Of a DNA stretch of 20,223 nt, positions 7,856 to 17,349 are shown piece by piece. This DNA comes from CAZWBR01 sp964404205 (GTDB lineage Bacteria > Bacteroidota > Bacteroidia > Bacteroidales > Prolixibacteraceae). The stretch's first letter is position 1; each line of letters opens with the position of its first letter. A program made the position numbers and the translations under genes. The stretch spans positions 1-20,223 of the forward strand of contig CAYOJD010000056.1 of the NCBI GenBank assembly GCA_964404205.1, given 5' to 3'. The notes under the pieces are model-generated. The model searched no databases, was not told the DNA's origin, and saw nothing but the letters and a program-made list of their open reading frames with translations.

Positions 7856-8110
7856 TTATAACTTCTCAATTCGGGTAACACGTCCTTTTCCGTGAGTTAC
7901 CACTTTAACGGCAGCCGTAATCACCGAAACCAATTTGTTATCCAGTTCAGGGCGAACTGCTTTGGGTTTCGTGATTTCCGGCTCAGGGAAATATTGATTC
8001 ACGATACGTATAATCAGATTCCCAATAAAAACCACCAGCATTAGAATCAGAAATACGGTTACCATACCTACTACCATTAACTCTAACGCCACAAAAAGAT
8101 CGTGTTCCAT
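7856..8110 (-). CDS. oadG: Sodium-pumping decarboxylase gamma subunit (OadG family)
   Basis: This small membrane protein assembles the alpha and beta subunits. With the start at ATG 8110 it has 84 residues: a short N-terminus, one hydrophobic segment from LELMVVGMVTVFLILML to about residue 30, then a basic, soluble C-terminal part. The LELMVVGM-TVF pattern is typical of OadG. Upstream in-frame starts (ATG at 8140, TTG at 8161) would add a short, atypical extension, so 8110 is preferred. It is the first gene of the oad operon. The sequence between it and the preceding terminator is strongly A/T-rich but has no exact TAnnTTTG element, so the promoter is not resolved. Confidence 0.88.
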   Translation of the reverse strand: MEHDLFVALELMVVGMVTVFLILMLVVFIGNLIIRIVNQYFPEPEITKPKAVRPELDNKLVSVITAAVKVVTHGKGRVTRIEKL

Positions 8111-8255
8111 TTTAGTAAAATAAAAAATTACACTTCGCATGAGAAAATCAATTTCTCCCAATTACGACAATTTTAATTATATTTTTCTTAAACAGAAAAC
8201 CAAATAACTTCAAACTGAAAAAAATAATCACAAAAAAAGTTAAAACTATCAGAAA

Positions 8256-8287
8256 TAAAAAAAGCCCCTCTGATTATGAGGGGCTTT
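8256..8287 (-). terminator. Intrinsic terminator closing the rpoBC-DUF3467 cluster
   Basis: On the minus strand AAAGCCCCTC, loop ATAATCA, GAGGGGCTTT is a perfect ten-pair stem followed by more T residues. It begins 20 bases after the DUF3467 stop and is the strongest classical terminator in the window. Confidence 0.95.
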
Positions 8288-8307
8288 CAATTGATATCTG
8301 TTAAGTT

Positions 8308-8625
8308 TTATGCTTCACCTGTCATACCGGAAAAGGGAACCGGCATAACCGGATCTCCACTCTGAATATGAATAGGACCATAGAGCGATTCGTATTTGCT
8401 GATATTCTCCTGCAAAGCCTTCATCAGCCTCTTGGCGTGTTCAGGGGTCAGAATAATCCTCGACTTGACCGGTGCCTTAGGCGTACCGGGCATGATTCTG
8501 ACAAAGTCGACCACAAATTCTGACGGTGAGTGGGTGATAATTGCCAGATTGGAATAGGTTCCCTGTGCAATATCCTCGGTCAGCTCAATATTCAGCTGAT
8601 GCTGGTTTTGTTGATCTTCTTTCAT
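8308..8625 (-). CDS. DUF3467 family protein downstream of rpoC
   Basis: This is a 105-residue soluble protein with the family pattern IELTEDIAQGTYSNLAIITH (13-32), EFVVDFVRIMPG (36-47), KSRIILTPEHAKRL (54-67) and a polar C-terminal tail. No catalytic motif or membrane segment is visible and no biochemical role is established that I can name. The gene begins only 9 bases after the rpoC stop and shares its terminator, so it is the last member of the RNA polymerase cluster. This position recurs in Bacteroidota as far as I know. Co-transcription suggests a role near transcription or its regulation, but that is inference. Confidence 0.9.
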   Translation of the reverse strand: MKEDQQNQHQLNIELTEDIAQGTYSNLAIITHSPSEFVVDFVRIMPGTPKAPVKSRIILTPEHAKRLMKALQENISKYESLYGPIHIQSGDPVMPVPFSGMTGEA

Positions 8626-8634
8626 CGTGTTCGA

Positions 8635-11600
8635 TTAATTATCGTCCTCATCAACCAGTTCAGGCCTGCGATGTTCAATCAAACGATCGTATTCGTCACG
8701 CGAACCGACGACAATGTTTCTGAACGATGGGTTACCTGTCCCGGCAGGAATCAAATGACCACAAATAACGTTTTCTTTCAATCCTTCGAGGTAATCGACC
8801 TTTCCGTTGATGGCTGCTTCGTTAAGCACCTTGGTGGTTTCCTGGAACGAGGCCGCCGACATCCACGATTTTGTTTGTAGCGCGGCACGCGTAATCCCCT
8901 GTAATACCTGGCTCGATGTCGCAGGAACTGCGTCACGCGCTTCGCAAGGTTTCTTGTCTCGGCGTTTCAGCATTGAATTCTCGTCTCTCAAACGACGGGC
9001 AGTGATAATTTGTCCGGCACGCAGACTTTCAGAATCGCCAGCTTCGGTAACTATTTTTTTACCGAAAATCCAGTCATTTTCCTGATTGAATTCGCTCTTG
9101 TCGACCACCTGCTTTTCGAGGAAACGGGTATCCCCCGGATCTTCAATCTCAACTTTACGCATCATCTGGCGCACAATCACTTCAAAGTGCTTATCGTTAA
9201 TTTTAACACCCTGCATACGGTAAACATCCTGAACCTCGTTCACAATATATTCCTGAACTTTGGTTGGCCCTTTAATAGCCAGGATGTCGGCCGGTGTGAT
9301 TGCTCCGTCGGATAGAGGTGTACCGGCACGAACATAGTCGTTCTCCTGTACAAGAATCTGACGCGACAACGGTACAAGATATTTCTTTACTTCGCCGGTA
9401 CGCGAAGTTATAACAATCTCACGATTACCACGTTTGATCTTGCCCAGCGAAACTTCACCATCAATTTCAGAAACAACAGCCGGATTAGATGGGTTACGAG
9501 CTTCGAAAAGCTCAGTTACACGCGGTAGACCACCGGTGATGTCACCAGCTTTACCCGACGCGCGAGGAATTTTCACCAAAACATCACCCGCGCGAACCAT
9601 CTGACCTTCTTCGACACTCAAGTGACCTCCTACCGGAAGGTTGTACTGACGTACATCCATATCGTTTTCGTCGACTACTTTCAATGTCGGGTTCTTGGTT
9701 TTATCACGTGTTTCAATAACAACTTTTTCGCGGTATCCGGTTTGTTCGTCAGACTCTTCACGGAAGGTTACCCCATCGATAAAGTCCTGGAACGATACAC
9801 GTCCGTTAAATTCAGTGATAATTACACCGTTATATGGATCCCATTCGCAGACAACCTGATCTTTCTTCACGTCTGAACCATTCTTAACGAACAATTTCGA
9901 ACCGTAAGGCAAGCTATTGGTCGATAGCGGGATTCCTGTATTTTTATCCACAATTTTAATTTCGGCCAGACGGCTGACAACAATATCAACCATTTCGCCT
10001 TTTTCGTCCTGCCACTCAACCGTACGTAACTCTTCGATTTCGGCCACCCCGTCGTAACGGGCAACAACAGTCGACTGGGTTGAAACGTTACCAGCAATAC
10101 CCCCAACGTGGAAGGTACGGAGTGTAAGCTGTGTTCCAGGCTCGCCGATTGATTGCGCTGAGATAACCCCAACGGCTTCGCCCATCTGCACCATTTTGCC
10201 GGTTGCCAGGTTTCGTCCATAACATTTGGCACAAACGCCATTCTCGGCTTCACAAGTCAGTACCGAACGAATTTCCACCCTTTCAATTGGCGAATTTTCA
10301 ATCTGATCGGCAATGTCTTCAGTTATTTGTTCGCCCGATTTGACAATCAATTTGCCAGTCATCGGATGATAAATATCGTGAACAGTTGTACGGCCCAGAA
10401 TACGTTCGGAAAGCGATGCAACAACCTCTTCGTTATTTTTCAGTGCTGTCGCTACCAACCCGCGCAGTGTACCACAATCGGGTTCGTTGATAATTACATC
10501 CTGAGCAACATCGACCAGACGACGGGTCAAATAACCTGCGTCGGCAGTCTTCAATGCTGTATCGGCCAAACCTTTACGGGCACCGTGGGTCGAGATAAAG
10601 TATTCGAGAACCGAAAGGCCTTCTTTAAAGTTGGCCAAAATCGGGTTTTCGATAATCTGCGAACCGGTAGACCCAGATTTTTGCGGTTTTGCCATCAAAC
10701 CACGCATACCGCAAAGCTGACGAATCTGCTCTTTCGAACCACGGGCTCCAGAGTCAAGCATCATATAGATAGAGTTGAAACCCTGTTTATCGGTACTGAG
10801 CGTTTTCATTACACTCTGTGTCAACTTGGCATTAACATGTGTCCAAATATCGATAACACCGTTGTAACGCTCGTTGTTGGTAATGAACCCCATATTATAG
10901 TTATTCAAAACCTCTTCAACGCCTTCGTAGCCTTCGTTGACCATTTCAACCTTTCCTTCAGGGATAATAACGTCATCAAGGTTGAATGACAGACCACCAC
11001 GATAAGCCATTTTGTAACCCAAATCCTTGATATCATCGAGGAACTGAGCCGTTACAGCGTTATTGGTATATTTCAAAATATCGGCAATAATATCGCGTAA
11101 TGCCTTCTTAGTTAGAATCTTATTAATATATCCGGCTGCCTTTGGAACATATTCGTTGAAGAGGATACGGCCAAGCGTAGTTTCGGTCATTTTCACAACT
11201 AACTTACCATCTTCGTCCAAATCCTGAACTTTGCAGTTCACAATGGCATGCATATCAACTTTCCCTTCGTTGTAAGCAATAATTGCCTCTTCGGGAGAAT
11301 AGAACGAAAGCCCTTCGCCTTTCGCTCCTTTGCGGTGTTTGGTCATGTAGTACAGACCCAAAACCATATCCTGAGAAGGAACGGTAATAGGTGCACCATT
11401 GGCCGGGTTCAACAAGTTGTGCGATGAAAGCATTAACAATTGAGCTTCCAGAATAGCAGCATTGCCAAGCGGAAGGTGAACAGCCATCTGGTCTCCGTCG
11501 AAGTCGGCGTTAAAACCGGTACAAACAAGCGGGTGCAAACGAATTGCTTTCCCTTCAACCAAAACCGGCTGGAAAGCCTGAATCGACAAACGGTGAAGTG

Positions 11601-12918
11601 TAGGAGCACGGTTTAACATTACCGGATGTCCTTTCATCACGTTTTCGAGGATATCCCAAACAACCGGATCTTTACGATCTACAATTTTTTTAGCTGATTT
11701 TACAGTTTTCACAATACCACGTTCAATCAGTTTTCTGATTACAAATGGCTTGTAAAGTTCAGCTGCCATATCTTTAGGAATACCACATTCGTGGATTTTC
11801 AGATTAGGACCAACGACGATAACCGAACGAGCGGAATAATCGACACGTTTACCCAACAAATTCTGACGGAAGCGCCCTTGTTTCCCTTTTAACGAATCAG
11901 AAAGTGATTTCAGTGCACGGTTGTTGTCTGTTTTTACGGCATTGGATTTACGACTATTATCGAACAGTGAGTCGACGGCTTCCTGAAGCATACGCTTCTC
12001 GTTGCGGAGAATCACTTCCGGAGCCTTAATTTCGATCAACCGTTTCAAACGGTTGTTGCGAATGATAACCCTGCGATAGAGGTCATTCAGGTCAGATGTT
12101 GCAAAACGGCCACCATCCAACGGCACCAATGGGCGCAAATCCGGCGGAATAACCGGGACAACTTTTACAATCATCCATTCGGGCTTGTTCCGTCCTTTGG
12201 ATGCACGGAAAGCCTCAACAACCTGGAGACGTTTTAATGCCTCATTTTTACGCTGTTGTGAGGTTTCGTTTCCGGCTTTATTGCGAAGATCGTACGACAG
12301 TTCATCGAGGTCGATGCGTTCGAGCAACTTATAAAGCGCTTCGGCACCCATATCGGCAATGAATTTATCGGGATGGTCATCTTCAAGCATCTGATTTTCT
12401 TTTGGAAGCGACTCCAAAATATCGATATATTCCTCTTCGGTAAGGAAATCCAGATATTTAACGCCATCATTGCGTTTAATCCCTGGGTTAATTACGACAA
12501 AACGTTCGTAATAAATAATCGAATCGAGTTTTTTGGTAGGAAGGCCTAATAAATAACCAATTTTATTTGGCAAAGATTTAAAGTACCAGATGTGAACCAC
12601 CGGTACAACCAGAGAAATGTGGCCCATCCTTTCACGGCGGACTTTTTTCTCGGTTACTTCAACCCCGCAACGGTCGCAAACAATACCGCGGTAACGGATG
12701 CGTTTGTACTTTCCGCAGTGGCATTCGTAATCCTTTACAGGCCCGAATATCCTTTCGCAGAAGAGGCCATCGCGTTCCGGTTTATAGGTGCGATAATTGA
12801 TGGTTTCAGGTTTGAGCACTTCGCCATGCGAGCGTTCAAGAATTTCTTCCGGCGATGAAAGGCTGATGCTTATCTTGGAGAAATTACTTTTAACCTTGTT
12901 ATCTCGTCTGAATGCCAT
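8635..12918 (-). CDS. rpoC: DNA-directed RNA polymerase beta' subunit
   Basis: This is the catalytic beta' subunit of RNA polymerase. The N-terminal zinc ribbon has C66, C68, C81 and C84. The catalytic magnesium loop is NADFDGDQM (470-478) with aspartates 472, 474 and 476. The bridge-helix and trigger-loop region is intact (SGARGSKEQIRQLCGMRGL, then ISTHGARKGLADTALKTADAGYLTRRL). The second zinc site appears as CEAENGVCAKCYGRN with an upstream cysteine in NEPDCGTLRG. The C-terminal region contains the NPSNPAVVSEIDG-type domain. At 1427 residues it fits Bacteroidota RpoC, and I see no frameshift or disrupted motif. The ATG is 80 bases after the rpoB stop, with a hairpin in the gap. Confidence 0.98.
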   Translation of the reverse strand: MAFRRDNKVKSNFSKISISLSSPEEILERSHGEVLKPETINYRTYKPERDGLFCERIFGPVKDYECHCGKYKRIRYRGIVCDRCGVEVTEKKVRRERMGHISLVVPVVHIWYFKSLPNKIGYLLGLPTKKLDSIIYYERFVVINPGIKRNDGVKYLDFLTEEEYIDILESLPKENQMLEDDHPDKFIADMGAEALYKLLERIDLDELSYDLRNKAGNETSQQRKNEALKRLQVVEAFRASKGRNKPEWMIVKVVPVIPPDLRPLVPLDGGRFATSDLNDLYRRVIIRNNRLKRLIEIKAPEVILRNEKRMLQEAVDSLFDNSRKSNAVKTDNNRALKSLSDSLKGKQGRFRQNLLGKRVDYSARSVIVVGPNLKIHECGIPKDMAAELYKPFVIRKLIERGIVKTVKSAKKIVDRKDPVVWDILENVMKGHPVMLNRAPTLHRLSIQAFQPVLVEGKAIRLHPLVCTGFNADFDGDQMAVHLPLGNAAILEAQLLMLSSHNLLNPANGAPITVPSQDMVLGLYYMTKHRKGAKGEGLSFYSPEEAIIAYNEGKVDMHAIVNCKVQDLDEDGKLVVKMTETTLGRILFNEYVPKAAGYINKILTKKALRDIIADILKYTNNAVTAQFLDDIKDLGYKMAYRGGLSFNLDDVIIPEGKVEMVNEGYEGVEEVLNNYNMGFITNNERYNGVIDIWTHVNAKLTQSVMKTLSTDKQGFNSIYMMLDSGARGSKEQIRQLCGMRGLMAKPQKSGSTGSQIIENPILANFKEGLSVLEYFISTHGARKGLADTALKTADAGYLTRRLVDVAQDVIINEPDCGTLRGLVATALKNNEEVVASLSERILGRTTVHDIYHPMTGKLIVKSGEQITEDIADQIENSPIERVEIRSVLTCEAENGVCAKCYGRNLATGKMVQMGEAVGVISAQSIGEPGTQLTLRTFHVGGIAGNVSTQSTVVARYDGVAEIEELRTVEWQDEKGEMVDIVVSRLAEIKIVDKNTGIPLSTNSLPYGSKLFVKNGSDVKKDQVVCEWDPYNGVIITEFNGRVSFQDFIDGVTFREESDEQTGYREKVVIETRDKTKNPTLKVVDENDMDVRQYNLPVGGHLSVEEGQMVRAGDVLVKIPRASGKAGDITGGLPRVTELFEARNPSNPAVVSEIDGEVSLGKIKRGNREIVITSRTGEVKKYLVPLSRQILVQENDYVRAGTPLSDGAITPADILAIKGPTKVQEYIVNEVQDVYRMQGVKINDKHFEVIVRQMMRKVEIEDPGDTRFLEKQVVDKSEFNQENDWIFGKKIVTEAGDSESLRAGQIITARRLRDENSMLKRRDKKPCEARDAVPATSSQVLQGITRAALQTKSWMSAASFQETTKVLNEAAINGKVDYLEGLKENVICGHLIPAGTGNPSFRNIVVGSRDEYDRLIEHRRPELVDEDDN

Positions 12919-12963
12919 AATCTATTGAAATAATTGAAAGTATCAATTGAAATTTTATGCAAA

Positions 12964-12990
12964 AGTCCGGCCGGGCAGATAGCCCGACCG
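12964..12990 (-). other. GC-rich hairpin between rpoB and rpoC
   Basis: On the minus strand CGGTCGGGC, loop TATCT, GCCCGGCCG makes a nine-pair stem with one G-T wobble, followed by GACTTTTGC. The stem begins 8 bases after the rpoB stop. It has some look of a weak terminator or attenuator, or of an RNA processing site that separates the rpoB and rpoC messages. Confidence 0.6.
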
Positions 12991-12998
12991 AATATTAT

Positions 12999-15900
12999 CT
13001 ATTCCAGGTTTACACTTAAACCAAGGCCGCGAAGCTCATGCAACAAAACGTTGAGCGATTCTGGAATACCAGGAGTTGGAAGCGGATCGCCCTTGACGAT
13101 AGCTTCGTAAGCTTTGGCACGTCCCATCACGTCATCCGATTTCACAGTCAGGATTTCCTGAAGGATGTTTGATGCCCCAAATGCTTCGAGTGCCCAAACT
13201 TCCATTTCACCAAAACGCTGACCACCAAACTGTGCTTTACCTCCGAGGGGCTGTTGCGTAATAAGCGAGTAAGGACCGATTGAACGGGCATGCATCTTAT
13301 CTTCAACCATGTGACCCAGTTTCAACATGTAGATAACCCCTACAGTGGCGGGCTGGTCGAATGGTTCACCTGACTCGCCGTCGTAAAGACGGGTAGTACC
13401 GAATCGCGGAACACCGGCTTTATTGGTGTACTCCGTAATTTGATCGAGTGTAGCACCATCGAAGATTGGAGTAGCAAAAGTAAGCCCAAGCTCTTTTCCG
13501 GCCCAACCCAAAACGGTTTCGTAAATCTGCCCAAGGTTCATACGCGATGGTACACCAAGTGGATTAAGTACAATATCGACCGGTGTTCCATCGGCAAGGA
13601 AAGGCATATCTTCATCGCGCACAATACGCGATACGATACCTTTATTCCCGTGACGACCGGCCATTTTATCACCAATCTGCAGTTTACGTTTTTTAGCAAT
13701 ATAAACTTTTGCCAGTTGTAGAATACCTGCCGGAAGTTCATCGCCAATGGTAACATTGTAACGTTTGCGGCGGGCAACTGCTTCAGCTTCTTTATACTTC
13801 ATGATGAAATTGTTCACCAAAGCATAAATCATATCGTTTTTATCCTTGTCAGTTGTCCATTTGCCTGGATTTACCGTCAAATAATCGATTCCCTGCAACT
13901 GCTTCAATGTAAATTTGTTGCCTTTGGTAATGATGTCGGCGTTATAATAATCTTTAACACCTTGCGAAGTTTTACCATTTACCAGATTGAACAGTTTGTC
14001 GATCAGAATTTCGCGAAGACGGTTGGCTTCATTATCAAATTCCTGATCAATTTGCTCAAGTAGCGGTTTGGTTGCCACTTTACCTTTTTTCTCTTTCACT
14101 ACACGTGAGAAGAGTTTTTTATCGATTACCACACCATTCAATGATGGCGAAGCTTTCAACGAGGCATCTTTCACATCGCCAGCTTTGTCTCCAAAAATGG
14201 CACGGAGCAGTTTTTCTTCGGGCGATGGGTCTGATTCTCCTTTGGGAGTAATCTTACCTATCAAAATATCACCCGGTTTAACTACAGCGCCAATGCGAAT
14301 CAACCCGTTTTCGTCCAGGTTTTTGGTCGCTTCTTCACTGACGTTCGGGATATCAGAAGTGAACTCTTCAGAGCCACGTTTGGTATCACGGACCTCGAGC
14401 GAGTATTCGTCAACGTGAATGGAGGTGAAAATATCTTCACGAACTATTCGCTCGTTGATTACGATAGCATCCTCGTAGTTGTAACCCTGCCAAGGCATAA
14501 AAGCAACTTTCAGGTTACGCCCCAGAGCAAGTTCACCTTTCGATGTTGCATACCCTTCGGTCATGATATAACCTTTATCAACGCGCTGGCCTTTAACTAC
14601 CATTGGTTTAAGGTCAATACATGTTCCTTGGTTGGTCTTTTTATATTTCGGAAGTTCGTACGTTTTAGTTTCAGGATCGAAACTAACGTAACGTTCTTCT
14701 TCAGTCATATCGTAGCGAACTACGATTTTGGTTGCATCGACAAAGTCGATAACGCCGGGACCTTCAGCAACAATATTAATACGGGCGTCGCGGGCAATAT
14801 TGCCTTCGAGACCAGTACCAACAATTGGCGCTTCCGGGCGCATCAGCGGAACTGCCTGGCGCATCATGTTTGAACCCATCAATGCACGGTTGGCATCGTC
14901 GTGTTCAAGGAATGTAATCAATGATGCTGCTATCGAAGCAATCTGGTTTGGACCAACATCCATCAGGTTAGCTTCTTCTTTACCGGCCAACGGATAATCA
15001 GCATCCAATCGGGCCTTAACCCTCGGATTGACAAATGAACCGTCTTCAGCCACAGGAGCATTTGCCTGTGCAATTATTTTACCTTCTTCTTCTTCAGCGG
15101 TGTAGTAAATAACATTGTCGTTGCTCAAATCAACTTTCCCGCTATCAACCTTACGATACGGGGTTGAAATGAATCCAAGGTCGGTGATTTTGGCAAAGAC
15201 ACATAGCGAAGAGATCAGCCCGATATTCGGACCTTCAGGTGTTTCAATCGGACAAAGACGTCCGTAATGGGTATAGTGAACGTCGCGCACCTCGAATCCG
15301 GCCCTTTCACGCGAGAGACCGCCTGGCCCCAAAGCCGACATACGGCGTTTGTGGGTCATTTCGGCCAGCGGATTGGTCTGATCCATAAACTGCGACAACG
15401 CATTTGTTCCAAAGAAAGAGTTAATGACCGATGACAGTGTCTTCGAATTGATTAGATCAATCGGTGTAAATACCTCATTGTCTCTCACGTTCATACGTTC
15501 GCGAATGGTGCGAGCCATACGGGCAAGACCAACGCCAAACTGTGCAAACATCTGCTCGCCCACTGTACGTACGCGGCGGTTCGACAAGTGGTCGATATCA
15601 TCGACATCAGTTTTGGAGTTAACCAACTGGATGAGATATTTAATAATCTCAATAATATCCTGATTGGTCAACACGCGGGTTGTCATCTCTATATTAAGGC
15701 CGAGTTTTTTATTGATACGGTACCGGCCAACTTCGCCAAGGTCGTAACGGACCTCAGAAAAGAACAACTTTTCGATGACATCACGTGCCGTAGCTTCATC
15801 TGGTGGTTCCGAATTCCGCAATTGCCTGTAAATATGAAGGACAGCCTCTTTTTCGGAGTTACACGGGTCTTTCTGCAGTGTATTGTAAATAATGGCAAAA

Positions 15901-16814
15901 TCTCCGGTACCGGCATCTTCCTTGTGTAAAAGGATTGTTTTAGCGCCCGATTCCAGTATTTCGTCAACATGATCATTTTCAATCACCACTTCACGGTCAA
16001 CAATCACTTCATTACGTTCGATCGAAACCACTTCGCCGGTATCTTCATCGACAAAGTCTTCCACCCATGTTTTCAACACGCGAGCAGCCAATCTGCGCCC
16101 GACAACCTTTTTGAGTGCAGTTTTGGAAATCTTGATTTCATCGGCCAGATCGAAAATTTCTAGGATATCTTTATCACTTTCGTATCCAATGGCACGTAAC
16201 AGTGTAGTAACCGGTAATTTCTTTTTACGGTCGATATAGGCGAACATCACATTGTTGATGTCGGTCGCAAACTCGATCCATGATCCCTTGAAAGGGATAA
16301 TTCGTGCAGAATATAATTTTGTACCGTTGGCATGAACACTTTGTCCGAAGAAAACGCCGGGAGAACGGTGGAGCTGCGACACCACTACACGCTCGGCACC
16401 GTTGATCACAAACGATCCGGCCGGGGTCATGTAAGGAACAGTTCCGAGGTACACATCCTGAACGACGGTGTCAAAATCCTCGTGCTCCGGATCTGTACAG
16501 AATAGTTTCAGTTTCGCTTTCAGCGGCACGCTGAAAGTCAAACCTCTTTCGATACACTCTTCGATGCTGTAGCGCGGAGGATCGACCTGATAGTCGATAA
16601 ATTCGAGGACAAAGTTGTTTCTTGTATCGGATATCGGGAAATTCTCCTGAAAAACCTTGCAAAGACCTTCATTTCGGCGGTCTTCCGGAGAGGTTCCCAA
16701 CTGGAAAAATTCTTTAAAAGATTTAATCTGCACCTCCAAAAAATCGGGGTACTCAAATTTGCTTCGGGTGGATGCAAAACTAATCCTTTGATTTACATTA
16801 TTTGAGGACATCAT
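12999..16814 (-). CDS. rpoB: DNA-directed RNA polymerase beta subunit
   Basis: This is the beta subunit of RNA polymerase. The rifampicin region is intact at residues 467-495 (FFGTNALSQFMDQ ... THKRRMSAL). D478, H488 and S493 correspond to E. coli D516, H526 and S531 and are all wild type, so the sequence gives no sign of rifampicin resistance. Further signatures are GPGGLSRERAGFEVRDVHYT, CPIETPEGPNIGLI, KMAGRHGNKG and, near the end, GGKAQFGGQRFGEMEVWALEA. It has 1271 residues, somewhat shorter than the E. coli protein as expected for this phylum. Two ATG codons in tandem (16814 and 16811) could serve as start. The gene lies 98 bases after rplL, behind an attenuator-like hairpin. Confidence 0.98.
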   Translation of the reverse strand: MMSSNNVNQRISFASTRSKFEYPDFLEVQIKSFKEFFQLGTSPEDRRNEGLCKVFQENFPISDTRNNFVLEFIDYQVDPPRYSIEECIERGLTFSVPLKAKLKLFCTDPEHEDFDTVVQDVYLGTVPYMTPAGSFVINGAERVVVSQLHRSPGVFFGQSVHANGTKLYSARIIPFKGSWIEFATDINNVMFAYIDRKKKLPVTTLLRAIGYESDKDILEIFDLADEIKISKTALKKVVGRRLAARVLKTWVEDFVDEDTGEVVSIERNEVIVDREVVIENDHVDEILESGAKTILLHKEDAGTGDFAIIYNTLQKDPCNSEKEAVLHIYRQLRNSEPPDEATARDVIEKLFFSEVRYDLGEVGRYRINKKLGLNIEMTTRVLTNQDIIEIIKYLIQLVNSKTDVDDIDHLSNRRVRTVGEQMFAQFGVGLARMARTIRERMNVRDNEVFTPIDLINSKTLSSVINSFFGTNALSQFMDQTNPLAEMTHKRRMSALGPGGLSRERAGFEVRDVHYTHYGRLCPIETPEGPNIGLISSLCVFAKITDLGFISTPYRKVDSGKVDLSNDNVIYYTAEEEEGKIIAQANAPVAEDGSFVNPRVKARLDADYPLAGKEEANLMDVGPNQIASIAASLITFLEHDDANRALMGSNMMRQAVPLMRPEAPIVGTGLEGNIARDARINIVAEGPGVIDFVDATKIVVRYDMTEEERYVSFDPETKTYELPKYKKTNQGTCIDLKPMVVKGQRVDKGYIMTEGYATSKGELALGRNLKVAFMPWQGYNYEDAIVINERIVREDIFTSIHVDEYSLEVRDTKRGSEEFTSDIPNVSEEATKNLDENGLIRIGAVVKPGDILIGKITPKGESDPSPEEKLLRAIFGDKAGDVKDASLKASPSLNGVVIDKKLFSRVVKEKKGKVATKPLLEQIDQEFDNEANRLREILIDKLFNLVNGKTSQGVKDYYNADIITKGNKFTLKQLQGIDYLTVNPGKWTTDKDKNDMIYALVNNFIMKYKEAEAVARRKRYNVTIGDELPAGILQLAKVYIAKKRKLQIGDKMAGRHGNKGIVSRIVRDEDMPFLADGTPVDIVLNPLGVPSRMNLGQIYETVLGWAGKELGLTFATPIFDGATLDQITEYTNKAGVPRFGTTRLYDGESGEPFDQPATVGVIYMLKLGHMVEDKMHARSIGPYSLITQQPLGGKAQFGGQRFGEMEVWALEAFGASNILQEILTVKSDDVMGRAKAYEAIVKGDPLPTPGIPESLNVLLHELRGLGLSVNLE

Positions 16815-16839
16815 CTACCAAATTAAGGAACCAAAACTA

Positions 16840-16879
16840 AAAACATAAAAAGGCTTAGAATCCCTTGACGGGATTCTAA
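16840..16879 (-). terminator. Attenuator-like terminator between rplL and rpoB
   Basis: On the minus strand TTAGAATCCC, loop GTCAA, GGGATTCTAA is a perfect ten-pair stem followed by GCCTTTTTATGTTTTT. It has all features of an intrinsic terminator, yet the rpoB start is only about 25 bases further on and no separate promoter is evident. It most likely stops part of the transcripts, so that ribosomal protein genes are expressed above rpoBC, as a comparable attenuator does in E. coli. Confidence 0.8.
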
Positions 16880-16891
16880 ACCGTATATAAC

Positions 16892-16904
16892 CCAGTTAAA
16901 CTGG
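16892..16904 (-). other. Small hairpin after rplL
   Basis: CCAGTTTAACTGG is symmetrical around its centre: five pairs around a TTA loop. It lies 8 bases after the rplL stop and just before the attenuator-like terminator. It may be part of the same regulatory leader or a 3' end stabiliser. Confidence 0.35.
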
Positions 16905-16912
16905 TCAAAGTC

Positions 16913-17290
16913 TTATTTGATTTCAACTTCAGCTCCTGCTTCTTCAAGTTGAGCTTTAAGTGATTCAGCTTCTTCTTTAGAAACTTTCTCTTTGATCGGT
17001 TTCGGTGCATTGTCTACGACTTCCTTAGCTTCTTTCAAACCAAGTCCGGTAAGGTCTTTCACCAATTTAACAACTGCGAGTTTTGACTGTCCACCGAATT
17101 TGAGGATTACATCGAATTCAGTTTTTTCAGCTGGTTCATCAGCTTCAGCAGAGGCTGCAGGTGCAGCAACTGCTACAGCAGCAGCTGCAGGTTCGATACC
17201 ATATTCTGATTTGAGGATACCTGCAAGTTCGTTAACTTCTTTGACAGTCAGGTTAACAAGTTCTTCTGCAAGTTTTTTAAGATCTGCCAT
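16913..17290 (-). CDS. rplL: 50S ribosomal protein L7/L12
   Basis: This is the stalk protein that recruits translation factors to the ribosome. At 125 residues it has the N-terminal dimerisation helices (LKKLAEELVNLTVKEVNELAGIL), an Ala-rich hinge (about 34-52) and the C-terminal factor-binding domain with EKTEFDVIL, KLAVVKLVKDLTGLGLKEAK and VDNAPKPIKE. The gene lies 59 bases after rplJ, which encodes its binding partner L10, and is followed by two hairpins that separate it from rpoB. Confidence 0.97.
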   Translation of the reverse strand: MADLKKLAEELVNLTVKEVNELAGILKSEYGIEPAAAAVAVAAPAASAEADEPAEKTEFDVILKFGGQSKLAVVKLVKDLTGLGLKEAKEVVDNAPKPIKEKVSKEEAESLKAQLEEAGAEVEIK

Positions 17291-17349
17291 TTTACTTGAG
17301 ATTTAAATATTAATTTTTACTTTTTTCTTAACTCTGATAATTTGTTTGC

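Noticed and set aside
8162..8255. Promoter for oadG
   Set aside because: The region is A/T-rich with several TTTG words, but none forms TAnnTTTG with correct -33 spacing, so I do not call a site.
10327..10989. Plus-strand open frame of 220 codons
   Set aside because: It lies wholly inside rpoC on the opposite strand. Its product is rich in residues expected from reading conserved codons in reverse and matches no family I know.
13340..13777. Minus-strand alternative frames inside rpoB
   Set aside because: They overlap conserved RpoB domains in another frame, so they are shadows of the real gene.
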